DNA of 48,682 nt from an uncultured bacterium (GTDB lineage Bacteria > Bacteroidota > Bacteroidia > Bacteroidales > CAIXTV01). Of the stretch, positions 17,527 to 26,800 are shown piece by piece. The DNA lies in NCBI GenBank assembly GCA_903922465.1, contig CAIXTV010000167.1, forward strand, positions 1 to 48,682. Direction: 5' to 3'. The notes under the pieces are model-generated. The model worked only from the letters and a program-made list of their open reading frames with translations, made no database searches and was not told the origin of the DNA. Numbering within the stretch: position 1 is the stretch's first letter; each line of letters starts with the position of its first letter. The position numbers and the translations under genes were made by a program.

Positions 17527-18747
17527 ATGTTAGACACAGGTTCAACAGGTTTTATGCTCTTAGCCACAAGCTTAGTTATGCTTATGACTCCGGGCTTAGC
17601 ATTTTTCTATGGTGGCTTAGCCACAAAACGAAACATCTTAGGTATTATGATTCAAAGTTTTTTCTCTTTGGGTTGGACTACCGTATTATGGGTGATTTTC
17701 GGTTATTCTCTTTGCTTTAGTGGCGGCGAAGGCGCAGTTATTGGCGATCTTCAAAAAGCTTTTCTAAATGGCATTACTCCAACTTCTATGTATTCGAATG
17801 GAAAGATACCAGAGTTTGTATTTTTAGCTTATCAAATGATGTTTGCTATTATTACTCCTGCTCTTATAACAGGTGCTTTTGTAAACCGTATTAACTTTAA
17901 AGCTTACATTATCTTCCTGACTTTTTGGCAGATATTTGTTTATTACCCATTCGTTCATATGATTTGGGGTGGTGGACTTCTCGCTGAATGGGGTGTTCTT
18001 GACTTTGCTGGAGGTATTGTTGTTCATGCCACAGCCGGTTTTGCTGCTTTAGCTTCAGTGTTTTATGTGAAAGGTCGTGTTGATAGGAAATCAACTCCAA
18101 ATAGTATTCCTCTTGTTGCAATTGGTAGTGGATTATTATGGTTTGGATGGTATGGATTTAATGCCGGAAGTGAAGTTGCAGTTGATTTTGTTACTTCCAT
18201 AGCGTTTATTAATACAGACATTGCTGCTTCATTTGCAACTATTGCCTGGTTGATTGTCGAATGGTCGCACGAACGAAAGCCCAAGTTTGTTGGATTGCTA
18301 ACAGGGTCTATTGCGGGTTTGGCAACAATTACGCCATGTGCCGGTTTTGTGCCGGTGTGGGCATCGCCAATAATCGGAACGGCCGCAGGTTTACTATGCT
18401 ATTATGCAGTATATTTTAAAAACAAAATGAAATGGGATGATGCACTCGATGTATGGGGTGTCCATGGAATTGGAGGCGTGTTAGGTTCTATTTTATTGGG
18501 TGTGTTTGCATCAAAAGCTGTGAATTCAGCAGGTGCTGATGGTTTGCTATTTGGTGGAGGCTCATCTTTCTTATTAAAACAAATAGTTGCTGTTGCTGCT
18601 GCTTCAATTTATGCATTCATTTTTACCTATTTGATGTTGATAATCATAAACATGATTACTCCAGTTAAAGTAAGTGAAGAAACAGAATTAATGGGTCTCG
18701 ATGAAGGCCTACATGGTGAAAAAGCTTACGACGACGGAGTTGTTTAA
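17527..18747 (+). CDS. amt: ammonium transporter, Amt family
   Basis: A 406-residue channel with 11 predicted membrane helices. It begins directly with the first helix (STGFMLLATSLVMLMTPGLA) and lacks a signal peptide. Key residues are the recruitment-site D159 in VLDFAGG, the twin histidines H167 (GGIVVHATAG) and H313 (DVWGVHGIGG), and the FYGGL motif. Amt proteins conduct ammonium/ammonia across the inner membrane. No PII (GlnK) gene is beside it, unlike in many bacteria. It is probably cotranscribed with the TorF-like gene. A strong hairpin terminator follows, shared with the convergent Rh-type gene. Confidence 0.95.
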   Translation: MLDTGSTGFMLLATSLVMLMTPGLAFFYGGLATKRNILGIMIQSFFSLGWTTVLWVIFGYSLCFSGGEGAVIGDLQKAFLNGITPTSMYSNGKIPEFVFLAYQMMFAIITPALITGAFVNRINFKAYIIFLTFWQIFVYYPFVHMIWGGGLLAEWGVLDFAGGIVVHATAGFAALASVFYVKGRVDRKSTPNSIPLVAIGSGLLWFGWYGFNAGSEVAVDFVTSIAFINTDIAASFATIAWLIVEWSHERKPKFVGLLTGSIAGLATITPCAGFVPVWASPIIGTAAGLLCYYAVYFKNKMKWDDALDVWGVHGIGGVLGSILLGVFASKAVNSAGADGLLFGGGSSFLLKQIVAVAAASIYAFIFTYLMLIIINMITPVKVSEETELMGLDEGLHGEKAYDDGVV

Positions 18748-18761
18748 GCTATAAAATAAAT

Positions 18762-18807
18762 AAAAAAAAATCTCCATTAGATATTATTTCTAATGGAGAT
18801 TTTTTTT
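18762..18807. terminator. bidirectional rho-independent terminator
   Basis: A perfect inverted repeat pairs aatctccattag with ctaatggagatt over a 9-base loop. It is flanked by an A-run on the left and a T-run on the right, so it can end transcripts from both sides. It sits exactly between the convergent amt and Rh-type genes. Confidence 0.92.
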
Positions 18808-18825
18808 GAATATCATATTGGGGAA

Positions 18826-19998
18826 TTAATCTTCAACATCCATAAACTCATCAGAATCTTCATAAGCTTCTGTTTTGCGACCTAGAATAGGTAATATTTT
18901 TCCTGTAATTAAACCTGTAATAAAAGCTAATACAATAGTAATGAGAATTCCAAGCATTTGTCCTTGCATATCAATGCCCTTCACAATAAATACTGCGGCA
19001 ACACCACCCATTAAACCTGGGAGTCCATGAAGATTGGTAACACCACAAGTGTCGATCAATTTCATCCATTTTTGTTGTTTCGATTGTATAACTGCAAAGC
19101 CGAAAGTTGAAAGTCCACCAGCCATTATGCCAATAATAGCCGCCATTGAATGAGAAGCCGTAGCACAAGTAGAGCCAATGGCAACACCTCCTGCAAGTGC
19201 TGCATTAGCGATGTCGGCAATGTTTATCTTTTTACGCAATGAAACAGAGAAAATATAAGTAGTTAGAGTAGAACCACACAATGCAAGGATTACGTTCACA
19301 ACAGTGTGTGGCATTTGTGCTGGAGTTACTAAAGCTGCACAGAAGCTGGGCCAAAAAATCCAAAGCATCATACTTCCCAACATCGAGTATCTATCGCTTG
19401 TAGCATCTGCCTCTATGGTTTTTTCAAATTCTTGTTTGGTGGTCATGGTTAGTGCAACCCCCAAGCCAAAGATGGCTCCAAAGGCATGAATAACAATAGA
19501 CCCGCCTGTGTCTACTACGGTTCCTGCATCAATGAGTCCAAAGCCTCCCCCCAAAACTATCCATTCGTTCAACATATAAAAAGGAACAAAAATCAAACCT
19601 AATAAAATATATTGCGGCATTTTTAATCGTCCTAAAACAGCCCCTGCAGTAATAAGTAAACTGGCTGCTGCAAATTCTGCCAATATCAAAGCTGTCATTT
19701 CATCTTCAGCAAACCCAGTAATACCTGTGCTTTTAAGAAGTAAATACATAGGTAGGGCAGTGCTTACAAGCAAGAAGGTAGCAGTTAGAGCCGAACGGCC
19801 ATATTTTCTAACAAAAACCATTAAGAAACCGAAGCCAACCAAGAGCATTACCATAATATGAATTGCACGGTTGTAGCGTTGATCGTCGATAATAGCCGAA
19901 GGAATGTTTTCTGCAAGTCCCTGAGCAAAAATGAGAGATGAAAAGAGCATAAGTAGAAGGGTGATGGGTAAGAATTTACTTAAAGTTCGTGCATTCAT
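18826..19998 (-). CDS. Rh-type ammonium channel
   Basis: A 390-residue membrane protein of the Amt/Rh superfamily. It shows Rh rather than Amt hallmarks: SMMLWIFWPSF, ANAALAGGVAIGS, and IDTCGVTNLHGLPGLMGG instead of the Amt WGVHG. The twin histidines are H171 (GGSIVIHAFGAIFGLG) and H324. An N-terminal signal-like helix (about 8-26, ending IFAQG) precedes the channel. The acidic tail (EDSDEFMDVED) is unusual for a bacterial Amt. Bacterial Rh proteins pass ammonia or CO2. It converges with an Amt gene, so the genome has both types side by side. Confidence 0.88.
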   Translation of the reverse strand: MNARTLSKFLPITLLLMLFSSLIFAQGLAENIPSAIIDDQRYNRAIHIMVMLLVGFGFLMVFVRKYGRSALTATFLLVSTALPMYLLLKSTGITGFAEDEMTALILAEFAAASLLITAGAVLGRLKMPQYILLGLIFVPFYMLNEWIVLGGGFGLIDAGTVVDTGGSIVIHAFGAIFGLGVALTMTTKQEFEKTIEADATSDRYSMLGSMMLWIFWPSFCAALVTPAQMPHTVVNVILALCGSTLTTYIFSVSLRKKINIADIANAALAGGVAIGSTCATASHSMAAIIGIMAGGLSTFGFAVIQSKQQKWMKLIDTCGVTNLHGLPGLMGGVAAVFIVKGIDMQGQMLGILITIVLAFITGLITGKILPILGRKTEAYEDSDEFMDVED

Positions 19999-20038
19999 GT
20001 TTGATTGATTTTAGTTTAAAATGTTTATTATTTGGCGA

Positions 20039-20046
20039 CAAATATA
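20039..20046 (-). promoter_or_regulatory. Bacteroidota -7 element for the Rh gene
   Basis: Read on the minus strand, TATATTTG is a full TAnnTTTG match about 40 bases before the Rh start. A -33 element is not obvious. Confidence 0.45.
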
Positions 20047-20124
20047 TTGTTTTTTCATTTTAAACAAAGAAATAAATATTTTGATGAAATATCTCTTCTT
20101 GGGAGAGAAGTTGAACCGCGGAGA

Positions 20125-20703
20125 TTACAATGTGGCAACAAAGCGATATGGAAGGAGGGCGTCTTCCTTCGCGTAATCAATGCCAATGCGTGGACTTGTA
20201 ATAATTTGAGAGTCGTTCAGACGAAGGTTGTTATCTTCAATCCAAATGCTGTTCCCTGCCAAAGAAATTCCACTATGTGAGTAATGAATACCTAATACCC
20301 TGCTTAGTTTACCTGGTCCTTGGGTAGTTTTATCAGATTTGATTGTTTTATTGATTCGTCTTTCCATTTCTGCTATTCCTTCTACAGGTTTAATAGCCCT
20401 TATTAAAATGGCATGAGGAACACCTTCTATATTTGTTACGACATTAAATAAAGAATACATTCCATAACATAGATACACATAAGCTTCGCCACCTGCATGA
20501 TACATGATTTCTGTTCTTTTCGTGCGACGATTGCCATAGGCATGGGAAGCTTTGTCGGTGATTCCAGCATAAGCTTCTGTTTCGGTGATAATACCACCAG
20601 TTAATTGGCTATCGAATAAGGTAAAAAGAGTTTTTCCAAGTAAATCTTTTGCAAGATAAACCACATCGGTTTGCAGATAATAGTCTTTAGAAAGCTTTGG
20701 CAT
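20125..20703 (-). CDS. 3-methyladenine DNA glycosylase (AAG/MPG family)
   Basis: A 192-residue base-excision repair enzyme that removes alkylated purines. Residues VVYLAKDLLGKTL, the catalytic-glutamate motif ITETEAYAG (39-47), KASHAYGNRRTKR, YVYLCYGMYSLFNVV and TQGPGKLSRVLGI are the family blocks, and the length is typical. It is the last gene of a minus-strand group: rsmE, DUF4159 and this gene, six bases after the DUF4159 stop. No regulatory site was seen at its start. Confidence 0.95.
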   Translation of the reverse strand: MPKLSKDYYLQTDVVYLAKDLLGKTLFTLFDSQLTGGIITETEAYAGITDKASHAYGNRRTKRTEIMYHAGGEAYVYLCYGMYSLFNVVTNIEGVPHAILIRAIKPVEGIAEMERRINKTIKSDKTTQGPGKLSRVLGIHYSHSGISLAGNSIWIEDNNLRLNDSQIITSPRIGIDYAKEDALLPYRFVATL

Positions 20704-20709
20704 TAAGTT

Positions 20710-21384
20710 TTATTCACTACCTGTGAAAACATATTGAAGTAAATTACTTCCCATCTGAAAGGCCTTTAGACGAGTGGCTTCCGAATCTTTATGCACAGCA
20801 TAATCTTCCCAGCCATCTCCTAAATCACATTCATATGAATAAAAACAAATCAGTTTGCCTTCATAAAACAAACCGAAACCCTGTGCGGGCTTACCATCAT
20901 GCTCATGAATTTTAGGTAATCCGTTTGGAAAAGGATACTTTTGATGATAAATAGGATGACTGAATGGCAATTCAACAAATTCGAGTTCGGGAAAAACTTT
21001 TTTCATCTCGCGACGAATGAATTTATCGAGACCATAATTATCATCAATATGTAGAAATCCGCCTGCTAATAAGTAATTTCTCATGTTTGAAGCTTCTTTT
21101 GCAGTGAAATTTACATTTCCATGGCCTGTCATATGCACGAAAGGATAATTGAATATTTCGTTGCTACCAGGCTCAACTGTTGCATAATTGGGTTTGATGC
21201 TGGTGTTGTTGTTTTTGTTGGAAAAGGCAATAAGGTTGGTGAGAGAAGTTGGATTTGCATACCAATCGCCCCCTCCATTATATTTTAAAAGAGCAATCTG
21301 AAAACTTCCCTGCGATTTTGATAATAATGGAAAGATAAGAAGCAGGAAAACAATAATATTTAGGGTTTTTATAAGAAATTTCAC
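20710..21384 (-). CDS. DUF4159 domain-containing exported protein
   Basis: A 224-residue protein. I place the start at the GTG at 21384, which overlaps the rsmE stop by four bases (GTGA) and gives a signal peptide (VKFLIKTLNIIVFLLLIFPL, then SKSQG). The ATG upstream lies inside rsmE. The mature part matches DUF4159: IALLKYNGGGDWYANPTSL, FPFVHMTGHGN-type FVHMTGHGNVNF, LLAGGFLHIDDNYG, LPFSHPIYH and YSYECDLGDGWED. The fold resembles a glutamine-amidotransferase-like domain but no catalytic function is known. Coupling to rsmE suggests only shared expression. Confidence 0.88.
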   Translation of the reverse strand: MKFLIKTLNIIVFLLLIFPLLSKSQGSFQIALLKYNGGGDWYANPTSLTNLIAFSNKNNNTSIKPNYATVEPGSNEIFNYPFVHMTGHGNVNFTAKEASNMRNYLLAGGFLHIDDNYGLDKFIRREMKKVFPELEFVELPFSHPIYHQKYPFPNGLPKIHEHDGKPAQGFGLFYEGKLICFYSYECDLGDGWEDYAVHKDSEATRLKAFQMGSNLLQYVFTGSE

Positions 21385-22094
21385 TTCATTTGATTTAAAA
21401 GATTGATACAAGTACAAGCATATAAAGCTGCAGTTTCGGTACGCAAACGGTTATTGCCAAGACTGATGGGTTTATATTGATTTTCTATTGCAAAATTAAT
21501 CTCTTTTTCGGTAAAGTCACCCTCAGGACCAATTAAAATTATTAGATCACTGCCAGCGGGATATAGTTTGCTTAAGTGTTGAATAGAATCGGTGTCGTTG
21601 CAATAAGCAATATATCTGTTACTTGTGGCTTCTTTGTTGCCGACGAACGAAAGAAATGTTTCGGCTTGGTGGAGTGTTGGAAGGTAGGTTTGATGCGATT
21701 GCTTCAAAGCAGCAATTAAGAGTTTTTCAAGCCTTTCGGTTTTGATTTTTATACGTTCGGTGCGTTCGCATAGGAGGGGAGTGATGTGTTGAATGCCAAT
21801 CTCGGTAGCTTTTTCAACAAACCATTCAAAGCGATCGGGGTTTTTGGTATAGGATACGGCAATATGCAGGCTAAAACTACTTTGGTTTTGTTGCGAATGA
21901 ACTTTAATAATGTCCAATCTGCATTGTTTAATATTATTATCGGTAATTGTAGATTCAAATAAATTGCCTTTACCGTCGGTAAGCCAAACGGTGTCTCCTT
22001 TTTCGAGTCGCAGAACTTTTATGCAATGCCTCGATTCGGCTTCGTTGAGAAAGTATTCGCCGTAACCAATATCTGAAGAAAAAAATAGGTGCAT
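21381..22094 (-). CDS. rsmE: 16S rRNA (uracil-1498-N3)-methyltransferase
   Basis: A 237-residue SPOUT methyltransferase. An N-terminal PUA-like part (ESRHCIKVLRLEKGDTV, DGKGNLFES) precedes the knot domain with ATEIGIQHITPL, ILIGPEGDF and SLGNNRLRTETAAL, the S-adenosylmethionine-binding trefoil knot. It methylates U1498 of 16S rRNA. Gly is replaced by Asp in the usual GPEGGF. It is the first gene of the rsmE - DUF4159 - glycosylase group. Confidence 0.95.
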   Translation of the reverse strand: MHLFFSSDIGYGEYFLNEAESRHCIKVLRLEKGDTVWLTDGKGNLFESTITDNNIKQCRLDIIKVHSQQNQSSFSLHIAVSYTKNPDRFEWFVEKATEIGIQHITPLLCERTERIKIKTERLEKLLIAALKQSHQTYLPTLHQAETFLSFVGNKEATSNRYIAYCNDTDSIQHLSKLYPAGSDLIILIGPEGDFTEKEINFAIENQYKPISLGNNRLRTETAALYACTCINLLNQMK

Positions 22095-22361
22095 GGGTCT
22101 TAATTTTGGAGTGTAAAATTAACATTATTAACTGATATCTGGCGTATGAGTGAGATAATGTCCAATAGGTACGGGCGTTTTGAAAAGAGTAGTTGGCTTG
22201 GTAATTTCATTTTGGCATTGTAATCAATAGCTTTTGTATCAATTTAATATTTCAAAAGGCTTTATCCTACATATTATGGTTTTTAATTTAATGACATTTT
22301 CGTGAGAGATAGTTGAAATAGGTTTTTCATTAAAAAAATGTTCAGCAAATTAAATATTATA

Positions 22362-22369
22362 TATCTTTG
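22362..22369 (+). promoter_or_regulatory. Bacteroidota -7 promoter element
   Basis: TATCTTTG is a full TAnnTTTG match with the ATG of the following gene 17 bases after it. Confidence 0.55.
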
Positions 22370-22386
22370 AACACAAATAAAACTTT

Positions 22387-23367
22387 ATGAAATCTAAAAC
22401 TCTTACTGTTGTTACTGTTGCTCTGTTTTGCATTACATTTCTGTATAAGGCACAAGGTCAGGTTTCAATAACTAATATTGAAGACTTTGCCAAGATTAAA
22501 AATGGGACTACTTATGTTGCCATGAAAGATCCGAATGCTGTAAAAGCCCAGCCTTTTATTGATGCTATTAAGAGTTGCTGGACACTTTCGAAAATCGAGT
22601 TTATCAAATTCTCAGAAATTGAGAATCATTTTGAACCCAATAGTTCTTTTCTGACATATGGCGATATTGAAAAGAATTATTACCGTGAATCTTGGAGTAA
22701 TTCGGGATACAGCAGAGGAGTTAATCATCAATCTACTCATGTGTATTTTGAATTTTGGACCATTGTAGATAAGTTTTTTAAAGGGGATAAGAAGAGAGTG
22801 AGACTGGGGCCAGGAGATAAAATACAATTAGCACGAATTGAATTATTTACTGATTTCTCAACGACACAAGTTCCCGATAAACTTCTGAAAGTAGATTTTG
22901 ATGGCATGGGGCACATCAATAATTGGAGTCCGGGGATATTGAAAAACTATCTTTTGCTCATGACCGACCTTTTGAATAAAGGAAAAGAACGCAAACTTTA
23001 TTCTGAAACTTATAATATGAAAGAGATTAAAGAATTATCTAATCAAACTCTGTATGTTCCACATTATGTGTTGAATAAATTCAATAATTTCACTGGAGAT
23101 GAATCGAATGAGTTTGATGAAAAGGATATTTTTGAGGATTATAAAGCTAAATATAAACTCTTAAGCACTTCCGAATTAAATGATAAGATTTTAAATGAAA
23201 GTTCTCCTTTTTATTATTTGATTTATGTGAAAAGTTGCACCGATAAATTCATTAGTGTGATAAACTCACAGACAGGCGAAATGATATATTCAACCTATGC
23301 TGGGATATCTTATAATTTTAAATCGGGTGACTTAAAAGATCTTCAAAAAAAGATAAATTCGAAATAA
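22387..23367 (+). CDS. exported protein of unknown function
   Basis: A 326-residue protein with a signal peptide (MKSKTLTVVTVALFCITFLY, cleavage near AQGQ). The mature part is an alpha/beta mix rich in Asn, Lys and Phe, with features such as GTTYVAMKDPNAVKAQPF, STHVYFEFWTIVDKFFKGD and a C-terminal YLIYVKSCTDKFISVINSQ followed by TGEMIYSTYAG. The C-terminal strand pattern could be a small sensor-like fold. I do not recognise a family. It stands alone between rsmE and tamB with its own -7 element. Confidence 0.82.
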   Translation: MKSKTLTVVTVALFCITFLYKAQGQVSITNIEDFAKIKNGTTYVAMKDPNAVKAQPFIDAIKSCWTLSKIEFIKFSEIENHFEPNSSFLTYGDIEKNYYRESWSNSGYSRGVNHQSTHVYFEFWTIVDKFFKGDKKRVRLGPGDKIQLARIELFTDFSTTQVPDKLLKVDFDGMGHINNWSPGILKNYLLLMTDLLNKGKERKLYSETYNMKEIKELSNQTLYVPHYVLNKFNNFTGDESNEFDEKDIFEDYKAKYKLLSTSELNDKILNESSPFYYLIYVKSCTDKFISVINSQTGEMIYSTYAGISYNFKSGDLKDLQKKINSK

Positions 23368-23803
23368 AATATTTAGTTGAAATAAGTAATCATATATATA
23401 CTGAATATTAAATGATAAAATATGTTTATTCAAAGTCATTTTAAGGTTCAAATTGAAATTCAAATAAGTAAATATATATTCTGTATCCGAAGTTCTAACA
23501 TATTGTTTTGAATTTTTTTTTGATATGTCTAAGGAATACTGAAAAGAAGGCCACTTAGTTTTGATTCGCCATTGCAGGCTGAAGTGCAATATTCCAACAA
23601 TTAAGATTGTCCTTCGTTTTTCTTAGAGAAATTAGCAACCATTTTGTCAATTATACTCTAGGGCAGTATGAAATCAACATTAAATTAACCAATGTAAGAT
23701 GTTTTAATTTTGCAGATTATAAAAACAATGAAAGTTTTTATTTCTTTCTTAGGAGGAAAAGGCACTTAGCCTTAAAATATCTTCTGAGCAAATAATAAAT
23801 CAG
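23368..23803. other. intergenic, 436 bp, no gene seen
   Basis: Convergent spacer between the exported protein and tamB. A plus-strand 62-codon frame at 23607-23795 lacks any recognisable start context or domain and is not called. No T-run hairpin was seen. Confidence 0.5.
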
Positions 23804-26800
23804 TTATTCGTCCTGAATTTTTATTTGTTTCTGACTTTTCCTGAATAGTTCACTCAGGCGATTAAACTCTCTCCGATAAAAAAGTCCCACACCTTGAGTA
23901 TATAGCGAAGTATTGTAATTCAATAAATTGTTATTTGCGCGGTTAAACACAATAACCCTAAACCTTCCGTCCTGAGTAATCTTGACTTCCACTTGAACAT
24001 CACCAACAATTTGACTTGTTGTTTGTTTTCCAGGCAGGGTAGCGGTGGTTCCCCCTCCAAAACCCACATTGCCATCCACTATCACCCTGTCGTTAAACAA
24101 CTGAGTGGAAAGAGCCACCTGAAGTTCCTCGTTAGAAAGTTTATCGCCACTCTGATATTTAACCCCTATGTCGAAATCCTTACTGATTTGCGAAAGCCAG
24201 TTACTTAGTTGGTTAGAAATTATTTCGGTAGACGTAACTTCCATCCCTGTACCCAAAGCATTGGTAGTTTTACTGTTGGCAGTGGGCATAAAACGATTCA
24301 TTACTAATAAGGAAAAGGTCTGACGTAACATCTCCTGATCGTTTGTGGTGTCGATGGCATCGAAAACAAAAGATTTCACGGTATTATCGCTATTTGGCAA
24401 GTTGAAACTGAACTTAATGGTCGGATTCGATAGCTTTCCACTGAGGGCAAGCACACTTTCAAGAGGAATACGTTTCGAATAAATGCTTGAATCTTCTCCC
24501 TTAGCGATATCACTCAAGGAAACTTTGGTGCGATATTTAGCCCTTATATTGATATCAGCATCATAAGGGTCGCCATTCCACTTAATAGAGCCTCCCTTTT
24601 CGATTTTAAACCTTTTATTGATGATATTTTGAAGGTTAAAGTAGTAATCGCCATCATTTATCACATATTCGCCTGACATTTGAAAAGGTCCTTTCTTGGG
24701 AACTTCAATTTTTATATCTCCTTCACCATTTGCTTTCAAAGTTCCCCCCGATTGAGGGTCGAAATTTATTTGAATACTCGCATCTTCATTCACCAGCAAA
24801 TCGAAAAACATACTAATGTCGGAAGTGTTAATGTATTCACTGTCAATTTCTACGGGCATTTGCTTATTGACAAATGAAATGAAATTGTTTTCCTTTAGCG
24901 AACCATCACTTCCAATGGGAATTACAAACAAAGTTCCTTTGTTGGGATAGCCTGTTGCCTGAATAACCAAATCTTCTACTGGACCTTTAATTTTTAGTTT
25001 ACCTGATGCAAACACTTTGCCATAAAAACTTGAATTTAATGAACTATTGGTGTTTAAAGCTAAAAACTTTTGAGGTTCAATGGTAAGATCTAAGGCGAAA
25101 TTTGTGAACCCATTATGCAATACTTTCCCGTTTACAGTGGCTTTATTGCCAAAATCGTCGCTAACTACAATATTATTGAAATTAATGCTGTTCGGCGAAA
25201 GACTTATTTCATCTGCAAAGTTATATTCTGTGTTCGTATAGTCAATTTTCATAATAGTCCTCTGAAGCATAACCTTTCCAGTCAATTCAGGGTGGCTTGT
25301 TTTACCGCCTAAATGCAATTTACCACTCGCTTTCCCAACAAGAGACGAACTAAAGCTTCTAACATAATGCTGAATAGCTTTAAGTTTGAAGTTTTCGAGA
25401 TAAATATCGAAATCAAAGTTCTCTCCTTCTGAATTAGGATAAAAATAACCTTGAGCTTTAATTGGTTTATTTTCAGTATAATTACCCATATATATGATTT
25501 CGAGATTTGCAAAGATTGCATTTTTTTGATTATCCCATTTTGAGTTGATAATAGCATCGCCAAGTCTGTCTCCATTAAACCCAAAGTTTTTTATTCGCAA
25601 ATTAGAAATAAAATCGGGGGTTGCGTAGAGCTTATACATTTCCAAAGTTCCATTCATAATTCCATCTAAGTCAGCGCTTTCCTGACTTATTACTTTATCA
25701 AAGTCAGATAAATCAAAATTAGTGAAACTTACTTTAAGAGCTTTGTCAGGATTGTGTGAGATTTCTCCGAAAAGGCTTAATTTTTGATTATTATGCGATA
25801 AATTCACATTGTTAAAAAGGATGGAATTGCTATCGATGCTGATGAAATTGTCGTTGTTAGTAATCCAAATACTGTCTTTAAGCGTAATAGCCGAATTATT
25901 GAGACTAAAAACATACTTACCAGAGGCAGGAAACACAATATTGCCATTTATTTTGCCAATATTTCTGTCGATAGTATCCATGTCAGTCCAATTAATGCCA
26001 AAACTCACACTATCTGTCTTCACTAAAGCAGCGATTTGAATGCTGTCGAATAAAACATTTTTATTAAGTAATAAGCGTTCTCCATTAGTTTTTATAGAAA
26101 AGCAACTGGAAAGCGTATTGCCGCTAAGTTGCAGATTATCGATGAGATAGTTGTTGAACTTTATATATTTACATACTAAATTAAATGAGAAGTTTGAGTC
26201 AGTCGAATTAAATTTCCCGCCAAGCTCTGTATTAGGTGCTATGGTCAGGCTTGGAATAAACAGTTTGCACAAGGAATCGGTGTTCTTTAACAGAACATTG
26301 AATTTTAGATGCTGTTCAACACCATTTTGCAAGGCAATTGAGCGATTAACCATAAAAGAAGGGATATAACCGTCTATAAACTTAATAAAAGAATTAAATA
26401 AGTCCTTGAAAATGAATTTTCCCATGAAATCAGCATCCACATAATCAGATCTTACCTTAAAGTTCTTATTAGTATCGAGGTCGTATGACGAATTTACAAC
26501 AAACTTATTCATATAATAAGTGTTAGCAACTTTCTTATAAGAGGTATTTAATATCTGTGCTTCGCCAACAAGGTTATCTAAATTGCTGCCTGATAAATCA
26601 AACTTAAACTCCGTGTTTAATACAGAGTTAGAGTCATTATTAATGAAATTGAGTTTTCCTAAATGGGTGTTTTTAATAAATGCATTAAAGTTGTAATCGG
26701 GGATTTTTTCCTTAAAATTGATGCTTCCATTGAAGTTTAAGTCAGCATTTGGATCTTTTAAAACAATGTTACCTCTAAATATTTTTTGATTAAGCTCTCC

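Noticed and set aside
20032-20280. Plus-strand gene antisense to the glycosylase
   Set aside because: It is a frame shadow of a strongly conserved enzyme, with no domain.
23607-23795. Small plus-strand gene
   Set aside because: No start context, signal or domain, and AT-rich composition typical of spacer.
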